DNA of 41,637 nucleotides from DASWJZ01 sp038211615. Its GTDB lineage: Bacteria > Pseudomonadota > Alphaproteobacteria > Rhizobiales > Afifellaceae. Below the pieces are notes generated by a model, which was given only the letters and a program-made list of their open reading frames with translations, had not been told where the DNA came from and ran no database searches. Made by a program: the position numbers and the translations under genes. Location: assembly GCA_038211615.1 (NCBI GenBank), contig JBBQVL010000033.1, positions 1 to 41,637 of the forward strand, in the 5' to 3' direction. Below are positions 10,758 through 20,076 of this stretch, one piece after another (position 1 is the stretch's first letter; each line of letters opens with the position of its first letter).

Positions 10758-11312
10758 ATGCACAAGGTCGCCGTCATCGTGGGAAGCATCCGGAAGGATT
10801 CGATCAACCGGAAGCTCGCTGATGCGCTCGCGAAACTCGCCGAGGGCAGGCTCATGTTCGACATAGTCAGGATCGACGACCTCCCGCTCTTCAACCAGGA
10901 CGACGAGGCGAGCCCCGCGCCGTCGGTGACGCGCATCAAGGCCCAGATCGCATCCGCCGACGGCGTGCTCTTCGTGGCGCCGGAGCACAACCGCTCCATC
11001 CCCTCGGCGATGAAGAACGCCATAGACTGGGCGACCCGGCCGCGCGGCACGAGCGCCTTCAGCGGCAAGGTTGGCGCCATCATCGGCACATCGCGCGGCG
11101 GCATCGCGACAGCGATCGCCCAGAGCCATCTGCGCACGATCCTCAGCGGGCACATGGCAGCACTCCTCGGCAGCCCGGAAGCCTATGTGCAGTTCAAGGA
11201 CGGTCTGATCGGCGAGGACGGCGCGATCGCCGACGAGGCCTCGAAGACGTTCCTGCAGGGGTTCGTCGACAAATTTGCGCGCCTGGTCGAGGCAATGGCG
11301 GAAAAGGCCTGA
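10758..11312 (+). CDS. NADPH-dependent FMN reductase family flavoprotein
   Basis: 184 residues from the ATG at 10758, preceded by the ribosome site AGGGGG. The flavodoxin-like fold is shown by the FMN phosphate-binding loop GSIRKDSINRKLA (residues 9-21) and the later segment PEHNRSIPSAMKNAIDW, which in this family contacts the flavin ring. Relatives such as ChrR and YieF reduce quinones, chromate or azo dyes with NAD(P)H, so an antioxidant quinone reductase is the likely role; the substrate is not readable. It is divergent from lysC and is followed 42 bp later by a DoxX-like gene on the same strand. That pairing of soluble reductase and membrane protein hints at shared redox defence. Confidence 0.9.
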   Translation: MHKVAVIVGSIRKDSINRKLADALAKLAEGRLMFDIVRIDDLPLFNQDDEASPAPSVTRIKAQIASADGVLFVAPEHNRSIPSAMKNAIDWATRPRGTSAFSGKVGAIIGTSRGGIATAIAQSHLRTILSGHMAALLGSPEAYVQFKDGLIGEDGAIADEASKTFLQGFVDKFARLVEAMAEKA

Positions 11313-11354
11313 TCGCACTAAAAGAGGGACATACCCTGATATCGGAAGCCTGAA

Positions 11355-11738
11355 ATGCCGGACACAACCGCCTCGCAGTCGCGCGCCATGCTGATCAGCC
11401 TCTGGATCGTGCGCATCATCGTCGCCGCACTCTTCGTGCTTGCCGCAGGCATGAAGCTTTCGGGCGCGCAGATGGAGATCGACGTCTTCAACACGGTTGG
11501 GCTCGGCCAGTGGTTTCGCTACGTTACAGGCATCATCGAGCTGGCCGGCGCGGTCGCGGTCCTTATCCCGGCGGTTTCGGCGTTCGGTGCCCTGTTTCTC
11601 CTCATCGTCGATATCGGCGCTCTCATAGCGCAGGTCACGAGCCTTCACATGGACTGGATCCATCCGATCGTGATCGGCGTGATCCTCGCCTGGCTCATCT
11701 ATATCCAGCGCCGGCAGATTCTGGACCGGCTCGGTTAG
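11355..11738 (+). CDS. DoxX-like integral membrane protein
   Basis: 127 residues with four hydrophobic segments: about 14-33 (IVRIIVAALFVLAAGMK), 52-72, 76-95 and 103-119. The first helix ends in GMKLSGA, a form of the G-x-x-K-L feature of the DoxX/DoxD group. Members of this family are small membrane proteins, some associated with quinol oxidation or oxidative stress complexes; the individual role is unknown. It sits between the FMN reductase and ubiG, all on the plus strand, with ubiG starting 5 bp after its stop, so the three are probably cotranscribed. Confidence 0.82.
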   Translation: MPDTTASQSRAMLISLWIVRIIVAALFVLAAGMKLSGAQMEIDVFNTVGLGQWFRYVTGIIELAGAVAVLIPAVSAFGALFLLIVDIGALIAQVTSLHMDWIHPIVIGVILAWLIYIQRRQILDRLG

Positions 11739-11743
11739 AAACG

Positions 11744-12502
11744 ATGTCCCCCGAAGCCACGCCAGGCGCCACCACGGTCGATCCTCTCGAAATCGCCAAG
11801 TTCGAGCGTATGGCGGCGGAGTGGTGGGATCCGACGGGGAAATTCGGCGCGCTGCACAAATTCAATCCGGTGCGGCTCGCCTATATCCGCGAGCTGGTGG
11901 TCGCGCATTTCCGCCGCGACGCGAAAAGCAGCAGGCCGTTCGCCGGACTCCGCCTCGTCGACATCGGATGCGGCGGCGGGATTCTCTCCGAGCCGATGGC
12001 ACGGCTCGGCGCAAAGGTGGTTGGGCTCGATCCCTCGCGCACCAACACCGAAATCGCCCGGCTGCACGCGGAGCGGAGCAGCCTCGCGATCGACTATCGC
12101 GCCACCACCGCAGAGGAGCTGGCGGCATCGGGCGAGCGCTTCGACGTCGTGCTTGCGATGGAAGTCGTCGAGCACGTCTCCGACATGCGCGCCTTCCTCG
12201 TCGCGGCCTCCGACTTGCTGAAGCCGGGCGGTCTCATCTTCGTCGCCACCATCAACCGGACGCCGAAGGCTTTCGCGCTCGCTATCGTCGGAGCGGAATA
12301 TCTCCTGCGCTGGCTGCCGCGCGGCACCCATGATTATGCGAAGCTCGTGCGCCCGGCTGAACTCGAGTCCGCGCTGACCGGCGCGGGGCTGGCGATCCAC
12401 GACCGGAGTGGCGTCCGCTACAATCCGCTGACCGACCGCTGGTCGGGCTCCACCGACATGGATGTGAACTACATGATGGTGGCGGCGAAGCCGCACGCTT
12501 AG
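11744..12502 (+). CDS. ubiG: Ubiquinone biosynthesis O-methyltransferase UbiG
   Basis: 252 residues from the ATG at 11744. It carries out both O-methylations of ubiquinone synthesis, using S-adenosylmethionine. Typical features are the N-terminal ERMAAEWWDPTGKFGALH (residues 21-38), motif I LVDIGCGGGILSEPMA (71-86), the post-I acidic residue in VVGLDPS, and AMEVVEHVSDM as the motif II region. The C-terminal GTHDYAKLVRPAEL and DMDVNYMMVAAK are also family-typical. The start is only 5 bp after the DoxX-like stop, so it is probably read from the FMN reductase promoter. In rhizobia ubiG usually stands directly opposite lysC; here two genes separate them. Confidence 0.95.
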   Translation: MSPEATPGATTVDPLEIAKFERMAAEWWDPTGKFGALHKFNPVRLAYIRELVVAHFRRDAKSSRPFAGLRLVDIGCGGGILSEPMARLGAKVVGLDPSRTNTEIARLHAERSSLAIDYRATTAEELAASGERFDVVLAMEVVEHVSDMRAFLVAASDLLKPGGLIFVATINRTPKAFALAIVGAEYLLRWLPRGTHDYAKLVRPAELESALTGAGLAIHDRSGVRYNPLTDRWSGSTDMDVNYMMVAAKPHA

Positions 12503-12592
12503 CCGGCTTCCCGGCGCGCTTGTTGTTTCCCCGGCCGATCGCGCCTAGAAGCTGCCTGTCCCGCCTCGGGACATCCTCCTGTCCGACACACC

Positions 12593-13834
12593 ATGACATC
12601 GCCCTCCGAGACTCTTCCGGTCGGCCGCTGGGCGGCCTTCCAGAACAGCGCGTTCATGAAGTACTGGCTGTCGCGGCTCGCCTCGAGCTTCGCCGCGCAG
12701 ATCCAGACGGTGGCCGTCGGCTGGCAGGTCTACGACCTGACCCGCGACCCGCTCGATCTCGGCCTCGTGGGCCTGTCGCAGTTCCTGCCGGCGCTGCTCC
12801 TGGTGCTGGTGACGGGCGCGGTCGCCGATCGCTTCCGCCGCCGCACCATCATGGCCGTCTGCATCGGCATCGAGGCCATCTGCTCCGCCGCGCTGCTTGC
12901 CTTTGCGCTGACCGGCATCCACACGCCGCTGCCGATCTTCATCGTGCTCGTCGTCTTCGGAACGGCGCGCGCCTTCTACGGCCCTGCGCAGCAATCGCTG
13001 GTGCCGAACCTCGTGCCGGTTGCCGTGCTGTCGAGCGCCATCGCGCTGAATTCGCTGAGCTGGCAATGCGCCACGATCATCGGCCCGGTGGCAGGCGGCC
13101 TGCTCTACGGCGTCTCGCCCTTCGCCGCCTACGGCATCGCAACCGCGCTCTTTCTTGGCGCGGCGGTGCTCATCCTGCTCGTGCCGCAGCCGGCGCAGCG
13201 GACGCGACGCGAACCGGCGAGCTGGGAAACGATCGTCGCGGGCTTTCGCTACATCTGGCACGAGAAGATCGTGCTCGGCGCGATCTCGCTCGATCTCTTC
13301 GCGGTGCTGCTCGGCGGGGCGACAGCGCTGCTTCCGGTCTACGCCCGCGACATTCTCAACGTCGGTCCCTGGGGCCTCGGACTGCTCCGCTCAGGGCCGG
13401 CGATCGGCGCCATCGCCGTCGCCGTCTACCTCACCACGCGTCCGCTCCGCGACCATGCGGGGCTGCTGATGTTCCTCTGCGTCGGCATGTTCGGGCTCGG
13501 CACCATCGTCTTCGGCATGTCCACCATCGTCTGGGTCTCGATTGTCGCGCTGATCGTGATGGGCGGCGCCGACATGGTCAGCGTCTATGTGCGCGAGACG
13601 CTGATCCAGCTCTGGACTCCCGACCAGGTGCGCGGGCGCGTCAACGCCGTGAACGGCGTGTTCGTCGGCGCGTCGAATGAGCTGGGCGAGTTCCGCGCCG
13701 GCATCTCGGCCGCGTTCCTCGGCACGGTGCCGGCGGTGGTGATCGGCGGCGTGGGCACGGTCATCGTGACCGCATTGTGGGCGTACATGTTCCCCGGGCT
13801 GCGCCGGGCGCGACATCTGAGCGGGCGGGTGTGA
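12593..13834 (+). CDS. MFS transporter, EntS/MFS_3-type exporter
   Basis: 413 residues with about 12 membrane segments. The N-terminal half shows the MFS motif A loop (GAVADRFRRRT, near residue 80). The N-terminus is of the NSAFMKYWLSRLASSFAAQ type seen in the MFS_3 group, which contains the enterobactin exporter EntS and several drug exporters. The C-terminal half has VRGRVNAVNGVFVGASNELGEF, also typical of the group. Substrate is unknown. It is a plus-strand gene 90 bp after ubiG, and it converges on the SMP-30 gene with a 22-bp gap and no clear terminator hairpin. Confidence 0.92.
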   Translation: MTSPSETLPVGRWAAFQNSAFMKYWLSRLASSFAAQIQTVAVGWQVYDLTRDPLDLGLVGLSQFLPALLLVLVTGAVADRFRRRTIMAVCIGIEAICSAALLAFALTGIHTPLPIFIVLVVFGTARAFYGPAQQSLVPNLVPVAVLSSAIALNSLSWQCATIIGPVAGGLLYGVSPFAAYGIATALFLGAAVLILLVPQPAQRTRREPASWETIVAGFRYIWHEKIVLGAISLDLFAVLLGGATALLPVYARDILNVGPWGLGLLRSGPAIGAIAVAVYLTTRPLRDHAGLLMFLCVGMFGLGTIVFGMSTIVWVSIVALIVMGGADMVSVYVRETLIQLWTPDQVRGRVNAVNGVFVGASNELGEFRAGISAAFLGTVPAVVIGGVGTVIVTALWAYMFPGLRRARHLSGRV

Positions 13835-13856
13835 CCCCCGCATCCGCGAACTCTTC

Positions 13857-14741
13857 TCAGACGTCGAGGAACCGCCAGGACGGAAACCCGGCCGCCGGCG
13901 AGGCCGCCGCGATGAGCGCCCCGGCGAGCGGCGCTTTCGCCAGCACTTCCGCCGAGCGCCCTTCTCGCAGGCTGGTCACGTAGAGCGTGCGAAAGTCCGC
14001 ACCGCCGAAGCAGGGCATCGTCGGGGCCGGCACTGGAACCGCATAGGATGCGGCGAGACGGCCGTCCGCGGCGAAGCGGTTGAGGCGGCCGGCGGAGACG
14101 CCGGCGCTCCAGTAGAAGCCCTCCGCGTCGCAGCTGCCGCCGTCCGGCCGCCCGCTCGCCTCGTCGAGCGTGGCGAAGCGTGTGCGACCCGAAAGCGCCC
14201 CGCGCGCGCGGTCGAAGCCCCAGCGATCGATCCACGGCCCACGCGAATCGGCATGGAACATGACCTCCCCGTCGGCGGTCCAGGCAAGGCCATTGGAGAC
14301 GAACAGCCCCTCGACCTTCCGTTCAACGCGGCCGGAGGGATCGACGCGGTAGAGGGCGCCGATCGGCTCCTTGGCCGGCCGGTCGTCCATGCTGCCGACC
14401 CAGAACGCGCCGTCCGGCCCGACCCTCCCGTCGTTCAGGCGTGTCTTCTCCGGCTCCTCCGCCTCGATCCGGCAAAGCTCCTGCCGTGCGCCGGACGCAA
14501 GATCAAAGAGGATGACACTGTGGCGGAGCGCAACCACGAGCCTGCCGGAGGCGGCCAGGCCGATTGAGCCGACCTCGCTCTCGAAGCTCCACGAACCGAG
14601 GTCGCCGGTGGCGATATCGAGCCGGAAGATCGTGCGGCTCAGGATGTCGACAAAAAAGAGCCGGTTCGTCCGCTCGTCGTAGAGCGGGCTTTCGCCGACC
14701 CGGCATTTCGTGTCTGCGACGGAAGCAAAGTCGAGGCTCAT
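13857..14741 (-). CDS. SMP-30/gluconolactonase/LRE family protein
   Basis: 294 residues from the ATG at 14741. It is a six-bladed beta-propeller metalloenzyme of the regucalcin/gluconolactonase family, which opens sugar lactones. All four divalent-metal pocket residues known from regucalcin can be placed: Glu17 in VGESPLYDE, Asn103 in TRLNDGRVGPDG, Asn150 in GLFVSNGLAW and Asp200 in GRPDGGSCD. It is therefore probably active, on gluconolactone, arabinolactone or a similar lactone. No sugar operon surrounds it. It is divergent from the RND adaptor gene over a 227-bp gap. An upstream extension of the frame (to 14945) was not used because it lacks propeller features. Confidence 0.93.
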   Translation of the reverse strand: MSLDFASVADTKCRVGESPLYDERTNRLFFVDILSRTIFRLDIATGDLGSWSFESEVGSIGLAASGRLVVALRHSVILFDLASGARQELCRIEAEEPEKTRLNDGRVGPDGAFWVGSMDDRPAKEPIGALYRVDPSGRVERKVEGLFVSNGLAWTADGEVMFHADSRGPWIDRWGFDRARGALSGRTRFATLDEASGRPDGGSCDAEGFYWSAGVSAGRLNRFAADGRLAASYAVPVPAPTMPCFGGADFRTLYVTSLREGRSAEVLAKAPLAGALIAAASPAAGFPSWRFLDV

Positions 14742-14968
14742 CGGTCGCTCCGTGTTTTCGCGCGGGAGGCTATCAGCCTGCCCGTTTTCCGCAAATGGCA
14801 GGAGCGTCCAGCGGTCCGGCCCGCCCGGCTGGCAATCCGTGCTGCATTGCGGTATAGCGCGTAAGGATTTTTTGACAGCCCGCGATTGCGGATGGCGATG
14901 CCGCCGGCCGCGATCGGACGGGCGGCGGCCTGCATTCTCGGACAATCAGATTGGATGGCAGTCAGGCC

Positions 14969-16264
14969 ATGCTTCGCTCCGTTGCCAGATTTTTCCGCTG
15001 GATAGGCTTGCGCCGCATCATCGTCGTCGTGGCGATTCTGCTTTGCGCTTTGCTCGTCTGGTTCAACTTCTTCCGCACCAAGATGATCGGCGAGTTCTTC
15101 GCCCACATGCAGGCGCCCGCAGTGGTGGTTTCGGCCACCAAGGTCCAACCCACGACCTGGAAGCCGGAAATCCGCGCCATTGGAACGCTCGCAGCCGTGC
15201 AGGGCGCCGACATCTCCTCGCAGCTTGCCGGCGTCGTCAAATCGATCGACTTCGCCGCCAACGATCGCGTCGAGGAAGGCAAGCTCCTGGTGCAGATCGA
15301 CGATGCGGTGGAGCGGGCCGATCTGACGTCGGCACAGGTCGCGCTGGAGCGCGACAAGGCGGCGATGGTACGCGCGGAGACACTGCGCAAGACCGGCGTG
15401 AATTCCACGGCCAACCTGCAGGACATGGAAAGTACGCTTGCGTCCTCGCAATCGGCGCTGGCCAAGATCCAGGCCGTGCTGGATCAGAAGGCGATCGTTG
15501 CGCCATTCGCCGGCACGATCGGCATCCCGCGCGTCGACGTCGGCCAGTACGTGCAGCCGGGCGATACGATCGCCACGCTGCAGCGGCTCGACACGATGCG
15601 GGTCGATTTCACCGTTCCCGAGCAGCAGATCGGGCAGATTGCGATCGGACAGGCGGCGACATTCGGCCTGACCGAGGAGAGCTTCGCCTATCAGGGTCAG
15701 CTCGTCGGCATCGATCCGAAGATCGATCCGCAGACGCGGCTGGTTTCGGTCCGGGCGGAGGTGAAGAACTCCGACGGGAACCTGCGCCCCGGACAGTTCG
15801 TGCGGGTGCGGGTCGAGCTGCCCGACGATACCGACGTGATCGCGCTGCCGCAGACGGCGGTCGTGACGAGCCTCTACGGCAATTACGTCTACGTCCTCTC
15901 GCCTGCGGACGCGCCCGCCGCGGGCGCACCGGCGGCAGACGCGGCGCTGCGCCAGTCGCTGCCGACCGAAACGCCTGCAACACCGCCGGCAGCCAGCGCC
16001 CCGGCGCCCGCTGCAACGACCGGCACCGCCGCGCCCGCTCCGGCAGCGCCCGCCGCCGCCGCAGCCAAGCTTGTCGCCAAGCAGGTCTTCGTCGAGACAG
16101 GCCGGCGGCAGGGCAACCTGATCGAGATCGCCAAGGGCCTTGAGCCCGGCCAGACCGTGGTCACTTCGGGGCAGAACAAGCTCTCCAACAATGCGCCCGT
16201 GACCATCAACAACGAAGTCGACCCCGCAAAGCTCGCGGAGGACGGCGGGGACAGCAGCCCGTGA
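14969..16264 (+). CDS. RND efflux periplasmic adaptor subunit (membrane fusion protein)
   Basis: 431 residues from the ATG at 14969; a TTG at 14951 in the same frame is the alternative. One N-terminal membrane segment (about residues 16-34) anchors it. The adaptor order follows: beta-barrel/lipoyl half (GTLAAVQGADISSQLAGVV), a short alpha-hairpin (about 120-170), second lipoyl half (VAPFAGTIGIPRVDVGQYV) and beta-barrel (LRVDFTVPEQQIG type, here MRVDFTVPEQQIGQIAIG). An unusual insert of about 50 residues rich in alanine and proline (roughly residues 315-365) sits before the membrane-proximal domain. It couples the inner-membrane pump to an outer-membrane channel. No channel gene lies nearby, so it probably shares one. 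Its stop overlaps the pump start (GTGA). Confidence 0.94.
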   Translation: MLRSVARFFRWIGLRRIIVVVAILLCALLVWFNFFRTKMIGEFFAHMQAPAVVVSATKVQPTTWKPEIRAIGTLAAVQGADISSQLAGVVKSIDFAANDRVEEGKLLVQIDDAVERADLTSAQVALERDKAAMVRAETLRKTGVNSTANLQDMESTLASSQSALAKIQAVLDQKAIVAPFAGTIGIPRVDVGQYVQPGDTIATLQRLDTMRVDFTVPEQQIGQIAIGQAATFGLTEESFAYQGQLVGIDPKIDPQTRLVSVRAEVKNSDGNLRPGQFVRVRVELPDDTDVIALPQTAVVTSLYGNYVYVLSPADAPAAGAPAADAALRQSLPTETPATPPAASAPAPAATTGTAAPAPAAPAAAAAKLVAKQVFVETGRRQGNLIEIAKGLEPGQTVVTSGQNKLSNNAPVTINNEVDPAKLAEDGGDSSP

Positions 16265-19200
16265 ATTTTTCCGAGATCTTCATCCGGCGGCCGGTCCTGA
16301 CGATCGTCACGGCCGTACTGATCCTCCTCCTCGGCATCCAGGGCTTCTACCGGATGACCGTGCGCGAGTATCCGGAGGTCAAGGAATCGGTGATCACCGT
16401 CACCACGACCTATGCCGGCGCGAGCGCCAGCCTGATGCAGGGCTTCATCACGACGCCGATCGCCAAGGCGGTGCTGAGCGCCGAGAACGTCGACTACGTC
16501 ACGTCGAAGAGCGCGCTCGGCTCTTCCACCGTCTCGGTGAACATGCGGCTGAACTCCGACCCGGACAAGGCGCTGGTCGACGTGCTCGCCAAGGTGCAGC
16601 AGGTGCGCGGCCAGTTGCCGAGCGATGCCGACGATCCGATCGTGGTGAAGGGCAACGGCCAGAACTTCGCGCTGATGTACATCTCGGTGCGATCGACCAC
16701 GATGAACCCGCAGCAGGTGACGGAATTCCTGACGCAGGTCATCCAGCCGCGCTTCACGACGATCGCCGGCGTCGGCGACGCACAGATCCTGGGCGGCCGC
16801 GAGTTCGCCATGCGCGTCTGGCTCGATCCGGTGCAGCTCGCGGCGCGCAACGTCACCGCGAGCGATGTGCTGACCGCGATCCGCGCCTCGAACTTCCTCT
16901 CGGCGCCGGGCAAGACAGAGAACGAGTTCGTCGCCTACGCCATCCAGACGGCGACGACACTGCAGACGCCGGAGGGCTTCGCGGCGCTCCCGGTCCGCGC
17001 CAAAGGCGACGACATCGTGCGGCTTTCCGACGTCGCGCGCCTCGAATATGGCCCGAAGAGCACCGACACGCGCGTCGCCTTCAATGGGGAGGAAGGGACC
17101 TTCCTCGGCGTGTTCACGACGCCCGACGCGAATGCGCTCGACACCTCGGCATCGGTGCGCGCCGAGCTGCCGAACATCCAGCGCGACCTGCCACCGGGCA
17201 TGACGATCCAGCTCGTCTACGACGCCAGCGACAACATCCGCGGCTCTATCCGCGAGGTGTTCAAGACGATCGCCGAGGCGGTGACCATCGTCGTGCTGGT
17301 GATCCTGATCTTCCTCGGCTCGTTCCGCTCGGTGATGGTGCCGATCTTCACCATCCCCCTGTCGCTGATCGGCGTGTGCTTCATCCTCTTTGCGATGGGC
17401 TATTCCATCAACCTGCTGACGCTGCTCGCCATGGTGCTCGCCATCGGCCTCGTGGTCGATGACGCGATCGTGGTGGTGGAGAACATCCACCGGCATCTGG
17501 AGCACGGCGAGCGGCCGATCGAGGCCGCCGTCGCCGGCATGCGCGAGATCTTCGCGCCAGTCGTCGCGATGACGATAACGCTTGCCGCGGTCTACGCGCC
17601 GATCGGCTTCACGCAGGGGCTGACGGGCGCGCTGTTCCGCGAGTTCGCGGTAACGCTCGCCGGCGCGGTGGTGATCTCCGGCTTCATCGCGCTGACGCTC
17701 TCGCCGATGATCGCCGGCCGCGTGCTCCGCCCGCACGAAGCGGGCACCAGCCGCTTCCAGCAGATCGTCGACCGGACCTTCGAGCGCATCAGCGCGGCCT
17801 ATGGCCGCCGGGTCGCCTCCACGCTCAACTACCGCTGGGCGACGCTGACGATCGTGGCGGCGCTTTCCGCGACCATGGTCTTCCTGTTCCTGAACACCTC
17901 GAAGGAACTGGCGCCGCAGGAGGACATCGGCTTCATGTTCTCCGTCGTGAACGCGCCGGCCTACGCGACCTCCAACTACACCGAGGCGTTCGCCAAGAAG
18001 GTCATCGACGCGACCAAGGACGTGCCGGAAGTGAATGTCCGGTTCTCGGTGGTCGGCTTCGGCGGCACCAACACGGCCTTCGCCGGTTTCGGCCTGACGC
18101 CGTGGAGCGAGCGAAGCCGCGGCCAGGCGGATATCCAGCAGGACGTGCAGAACAGGATCAACGGCGTCGCGGGCGTGCAGGCCTTCGTGTTCGCGCCGCC
18201 CACGCTCCCCGGCACCGGCGGCGGCCTACCGGTGCAGTACATCGTCCGCTCGACCGGAGATCCGAGCCAGGTCTACGAGATCGCCGAGGAGATCAAGAAC
18301 CGCGCGCAGGCGAGCGGGCGGTTCATCGTCGTGCAGAATTCGCTGTCCTTCGAGCAGCCGCAGGCGCTGGTCACCATCGACCGCGACCGCGCCGCGGCGC
18401 TCGGTGTCCCGGTAAGCGATATCGGCCTGACGCTCACCGCGCTCGTCGGCGGGGGCCCGGTTTCGAAGTTCGACCTCGCCAACCGCTCCTATGACGTCGT
18501 CACGCAGGTCGACGATCCGAACCGCTTCAACCCGGAGAGCCTCGGCACATATTATGTCCGCAGCGCCAGCGGCTCGATGGTGCCGCTCTCCTCGGTGGTG
18601 ACGATCGAGACGCGCGCCGCGCCGGTCGCCATCGAGCAGTTCAACCAGCTCAACTCCGCCACCATCTCCGGCCTGCCGCTGCCCGGCGTCGCGACCGGCG
18701 ACGCCCTGGCGACGATCCGCCAGATCGCGGCCGAGGTCATGCCGGGCGGCTTCTATGAGGATTTCGCCGGCCAGTCGCGGCTCGAGATCACCGAGGGGAA
18801 TTCCACCCTCACCGCCTTCGGCCTCGCCATCGTCATCATCTACCTGGTGCTCGCCGCGCAGTTCGAGAGCTTCCGCGACCCGCTCATCATCATGCTGACG
18901 GTGCCGTTGTCGATCTTCGGCGCGCTGGTGCCGCTCAATCTCGGCGTCGCCACCCTCAATATCTACACCGAGGTCGGCCTCATCACGCTGATCGGCCTCA
19001 TCACCAAGCACGGCATCCTGATGGTGCAGTTCGCAAACCAGCAGCGCGAGCACGGCCTGCCGAGGCGCGAGGCGATCATCGAGGCGGCGCGCGTCAGGCT
19101 GCGGCCGATCCTGATGACCACCGCCGCCATGGTGCTCGGCGTCGCGCCGCTGATCATCGCATCCGGCGCCGGCGCCAAGGCGCGCTTCTCGATCGGCCTC

Positions 19201-19347
19201 GTCATCGCCGCTGGCATGGCGATCGGCACGCTCTTCACGCTCTTCGTGCTGCCGATGTTCTACACCTTCATTGCGCGCCGCGACGCCGTCGAGACGCGCC
19301 GGCGTGGCGCTCCGGGTTACGATCCCCACCCGCACCCGGCGGAGTAG
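16261..19347 (+). CDS. RND efflux pump, HAE1-type inner-membrane transporter
   Basis: 1028 residues, the normal length for AcrB/MexB-like proton-driven pumps. It starts with GTG overlapping the adaptor stop by four bases. The N-terminus (FSEIFIRRPVLTIVTAVLI) is the first membrane helix. The proton-relay aspartate pair lies in helix 4, in GLVVDDAIVVVENIHRH near residue 400, and the conserved lysine of helix 10 is in GLITKHGILMVQFANQ near 920. The two large periplasmic loops carry the porter subdomains. A DD pair plus Lys argues for multidrug rather than heavy-metal (HME) transport. Exported compounds cannot be predicted, but the three enzyme genes immediately downstream suggest an aromatic or organic acid. 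Confidence 0.96.
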   Translation: MNFSEIFIRRPVLTIVTAVLILLLGIQGFYRMTVREYPEVKESVITVTTTYAGASASLMQGFITTPIAKAVLSAENVDYVTSKSALGSSTVSVNMRLNSDPDKALVDVLAKVQQVRGQLPSDADDPIVVKGNGQNFALMYISVRSTTMNPQQVTEFLTQVIQPRFTTIAGVGDAQILGGREFAMRVWLDPVQLAARNVTASDVLTAIRASNFLSAPGKTENEFVAYAIQTATTLQTPEGFAALPVRAKGDDIVRLSDVARLEYGPKSTDTRVAFNGEEGTFLGVFTTPDANALDTSASVRAELPNIQRDLPPGMTIQLVYDASDNIRGSIREVFKTIAEAVTIVVLVILIFLGSFRSVMVPIFTIPLSLIGVCFILFAMGYSINLLTLLAMVLAIGLVVDDAIVVVENIHRHLEHGERPIEAAVAGMREIFAPVVAMTITLAAVYAPIGFTQGLTGALFREFAVTLAGAVVISGFIALTLSPMIAGRVLRPHEAGTSRFQQIVDRTFERISAAYGRRVASTLNYRWATLTIVAALSATMVFLFLNTSKELAPQEDIGFMFSVVNAPAYATSNYTEAFAKKVIDATKDVPEVNVRFSVVGFGGTNTAFAGFGLTPWSERSRGQADIQQDVQNRINGVAGVQAFVFAPPTLPGTGGGLPVQYIVRSTGDPSQVYEIAEEIKNRAQASGRFIVVQNSLSFEQPQALVTIDRDRAAALGVPVSDIGLTLTALVGGGPVSKFDLANRSYDVVTQVDDPNRFNPESLGTYYVRSASGSMVPLSSVVTIETRAAPVAIEQFNQLNSATISGLPLPGVATGDALATIRQIAAEVMPGGFYEDFAGQSRLEITEGNSTLTAFGLAIVIIYLVLAAQFESFRDPLIIMLTVPLSIFGALVPLNLGVATLNIYTEVGLITLIGLITKHGILMVQFANQQREHGLPRREAIIEAARVRLRPILMTTAAMVLGVAPLIIASGAGAKARFSIGLVIAAGMAIGTLFTLFVLPMFYTFIARRDAVETRRRGAPGYDPHPHPAE

Positions 19348-19353
19348 CGAGGC

Positions 19354-20040
19354 ATGGGCTACGTTTTCGCGCCGCCGGCAACGACCGCGCTCGCGGTCCG
19401 TGGTTCGACCGATCTCTTCCCCGTCCGTCGCGTCTATTGCGTCGGGCGGAACTACGCCGAGCATGCGATCGAGATGGGCGGCGATCCAAGCCGCGAGCCT
19501 CCCTTCTTTTTCCAGAAGAACCCCGACAACATCGTGCCGGGCGGCGGCGCGTTTCCCTATCCGCCCGCGACGCAGAACGTGCACCACGAGATCGAGCTGG
19601 TGGTCGCGCTCGCGAAGGGCGGGGAGAACATCCCGGTCGAGACCGCGCTCGATCACGTGTTCGGCTACGCCGTCGGGCTCGACATGACGCGACGCGACCT
19701 GCAGGACGAAGCAAAGGCTGCGCGCCGGCCGTGGGAACTCGCCAAAGCCTTCGAATCTTCCGCCCCGATGGGCGAGATCGCCCCGGCGAGCGTGATCGGG
19801 CATCCGGCCGCCGGTTCAATCTGGCTCGACGTGAACGGCAAGCGGACGCAGACCGGCGACCTGAACCAGCTCATCTGGAAGGTCCCGGAGGCGATCTCCT
19901 ATCTCTCCGGCCTGTTCCGCCTGGCGCCCGGCGATGTGATCATGACCGGCACGCCCGCTGGCGTCGGCCCGGTGCAGCGCGGCGATGCGCTCGAAGGCCA
20001 TATCGACGGCATCGGCGATCTTCGGGTAAGGGTCGTCTGA
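19354..20040 (+). CDS. Fumarylacetoacetate hydrolase family protein
   Basis: 228 residues. FAH-fold enzymes cleave C-C bonds in beta-diketo acids or decarboxylate keto acids using a divalent metal. The metal ligands are visible as Glu79 and Glu81 in HHEIELVVA and Asp110 in VGLDMTRRDLQ. The N-terminal CVGRNYAEHAIEMG and the segment PEAISYLSGLFRLAPGDVIMTGTPAGVGP are typical. The single-domain length and MTRRDLQDEAK resemble fumarylpyruvate hydrolases of the gentisate pathway, but no gentisate dioxygenase is nearby. It begins 6 bp after the RND pump stop, so it is very probably in that operon. Confidence 0.93.
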   Translation: MGYVFAPPATTALAVRGSTDLFPVRRVYCVGRNYAEHAIEMGGDPSREPPFFFQKNPDNIVPGGGAFPYPPATQNVHHEIELVVALAKGGENIPVETALDHVFGYAVGLDMTRRDLQDEAKAARRPWELAKAFESSAPMGEIAPASVIGHPAAGSIWLDVNGKRTQTGDLNQLIWKVPEAISYLSGLFRLAPGDVIMTGTPAGVGPVQRGDALEGHIDGIGDLRVRVV

Positions 20041-20076
20041 GAGGCGCTACCGGCCTCTCGACCTGAAAGAGGCGGC

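Noticed and set aside
15889..17736. A 615-codon minus-strand open frame across the RND adaptor and pump genes
   Set aside because: His/Arg/Asp-rich antisense artefact of codon bias in the RND genes, with no recognisable domain.
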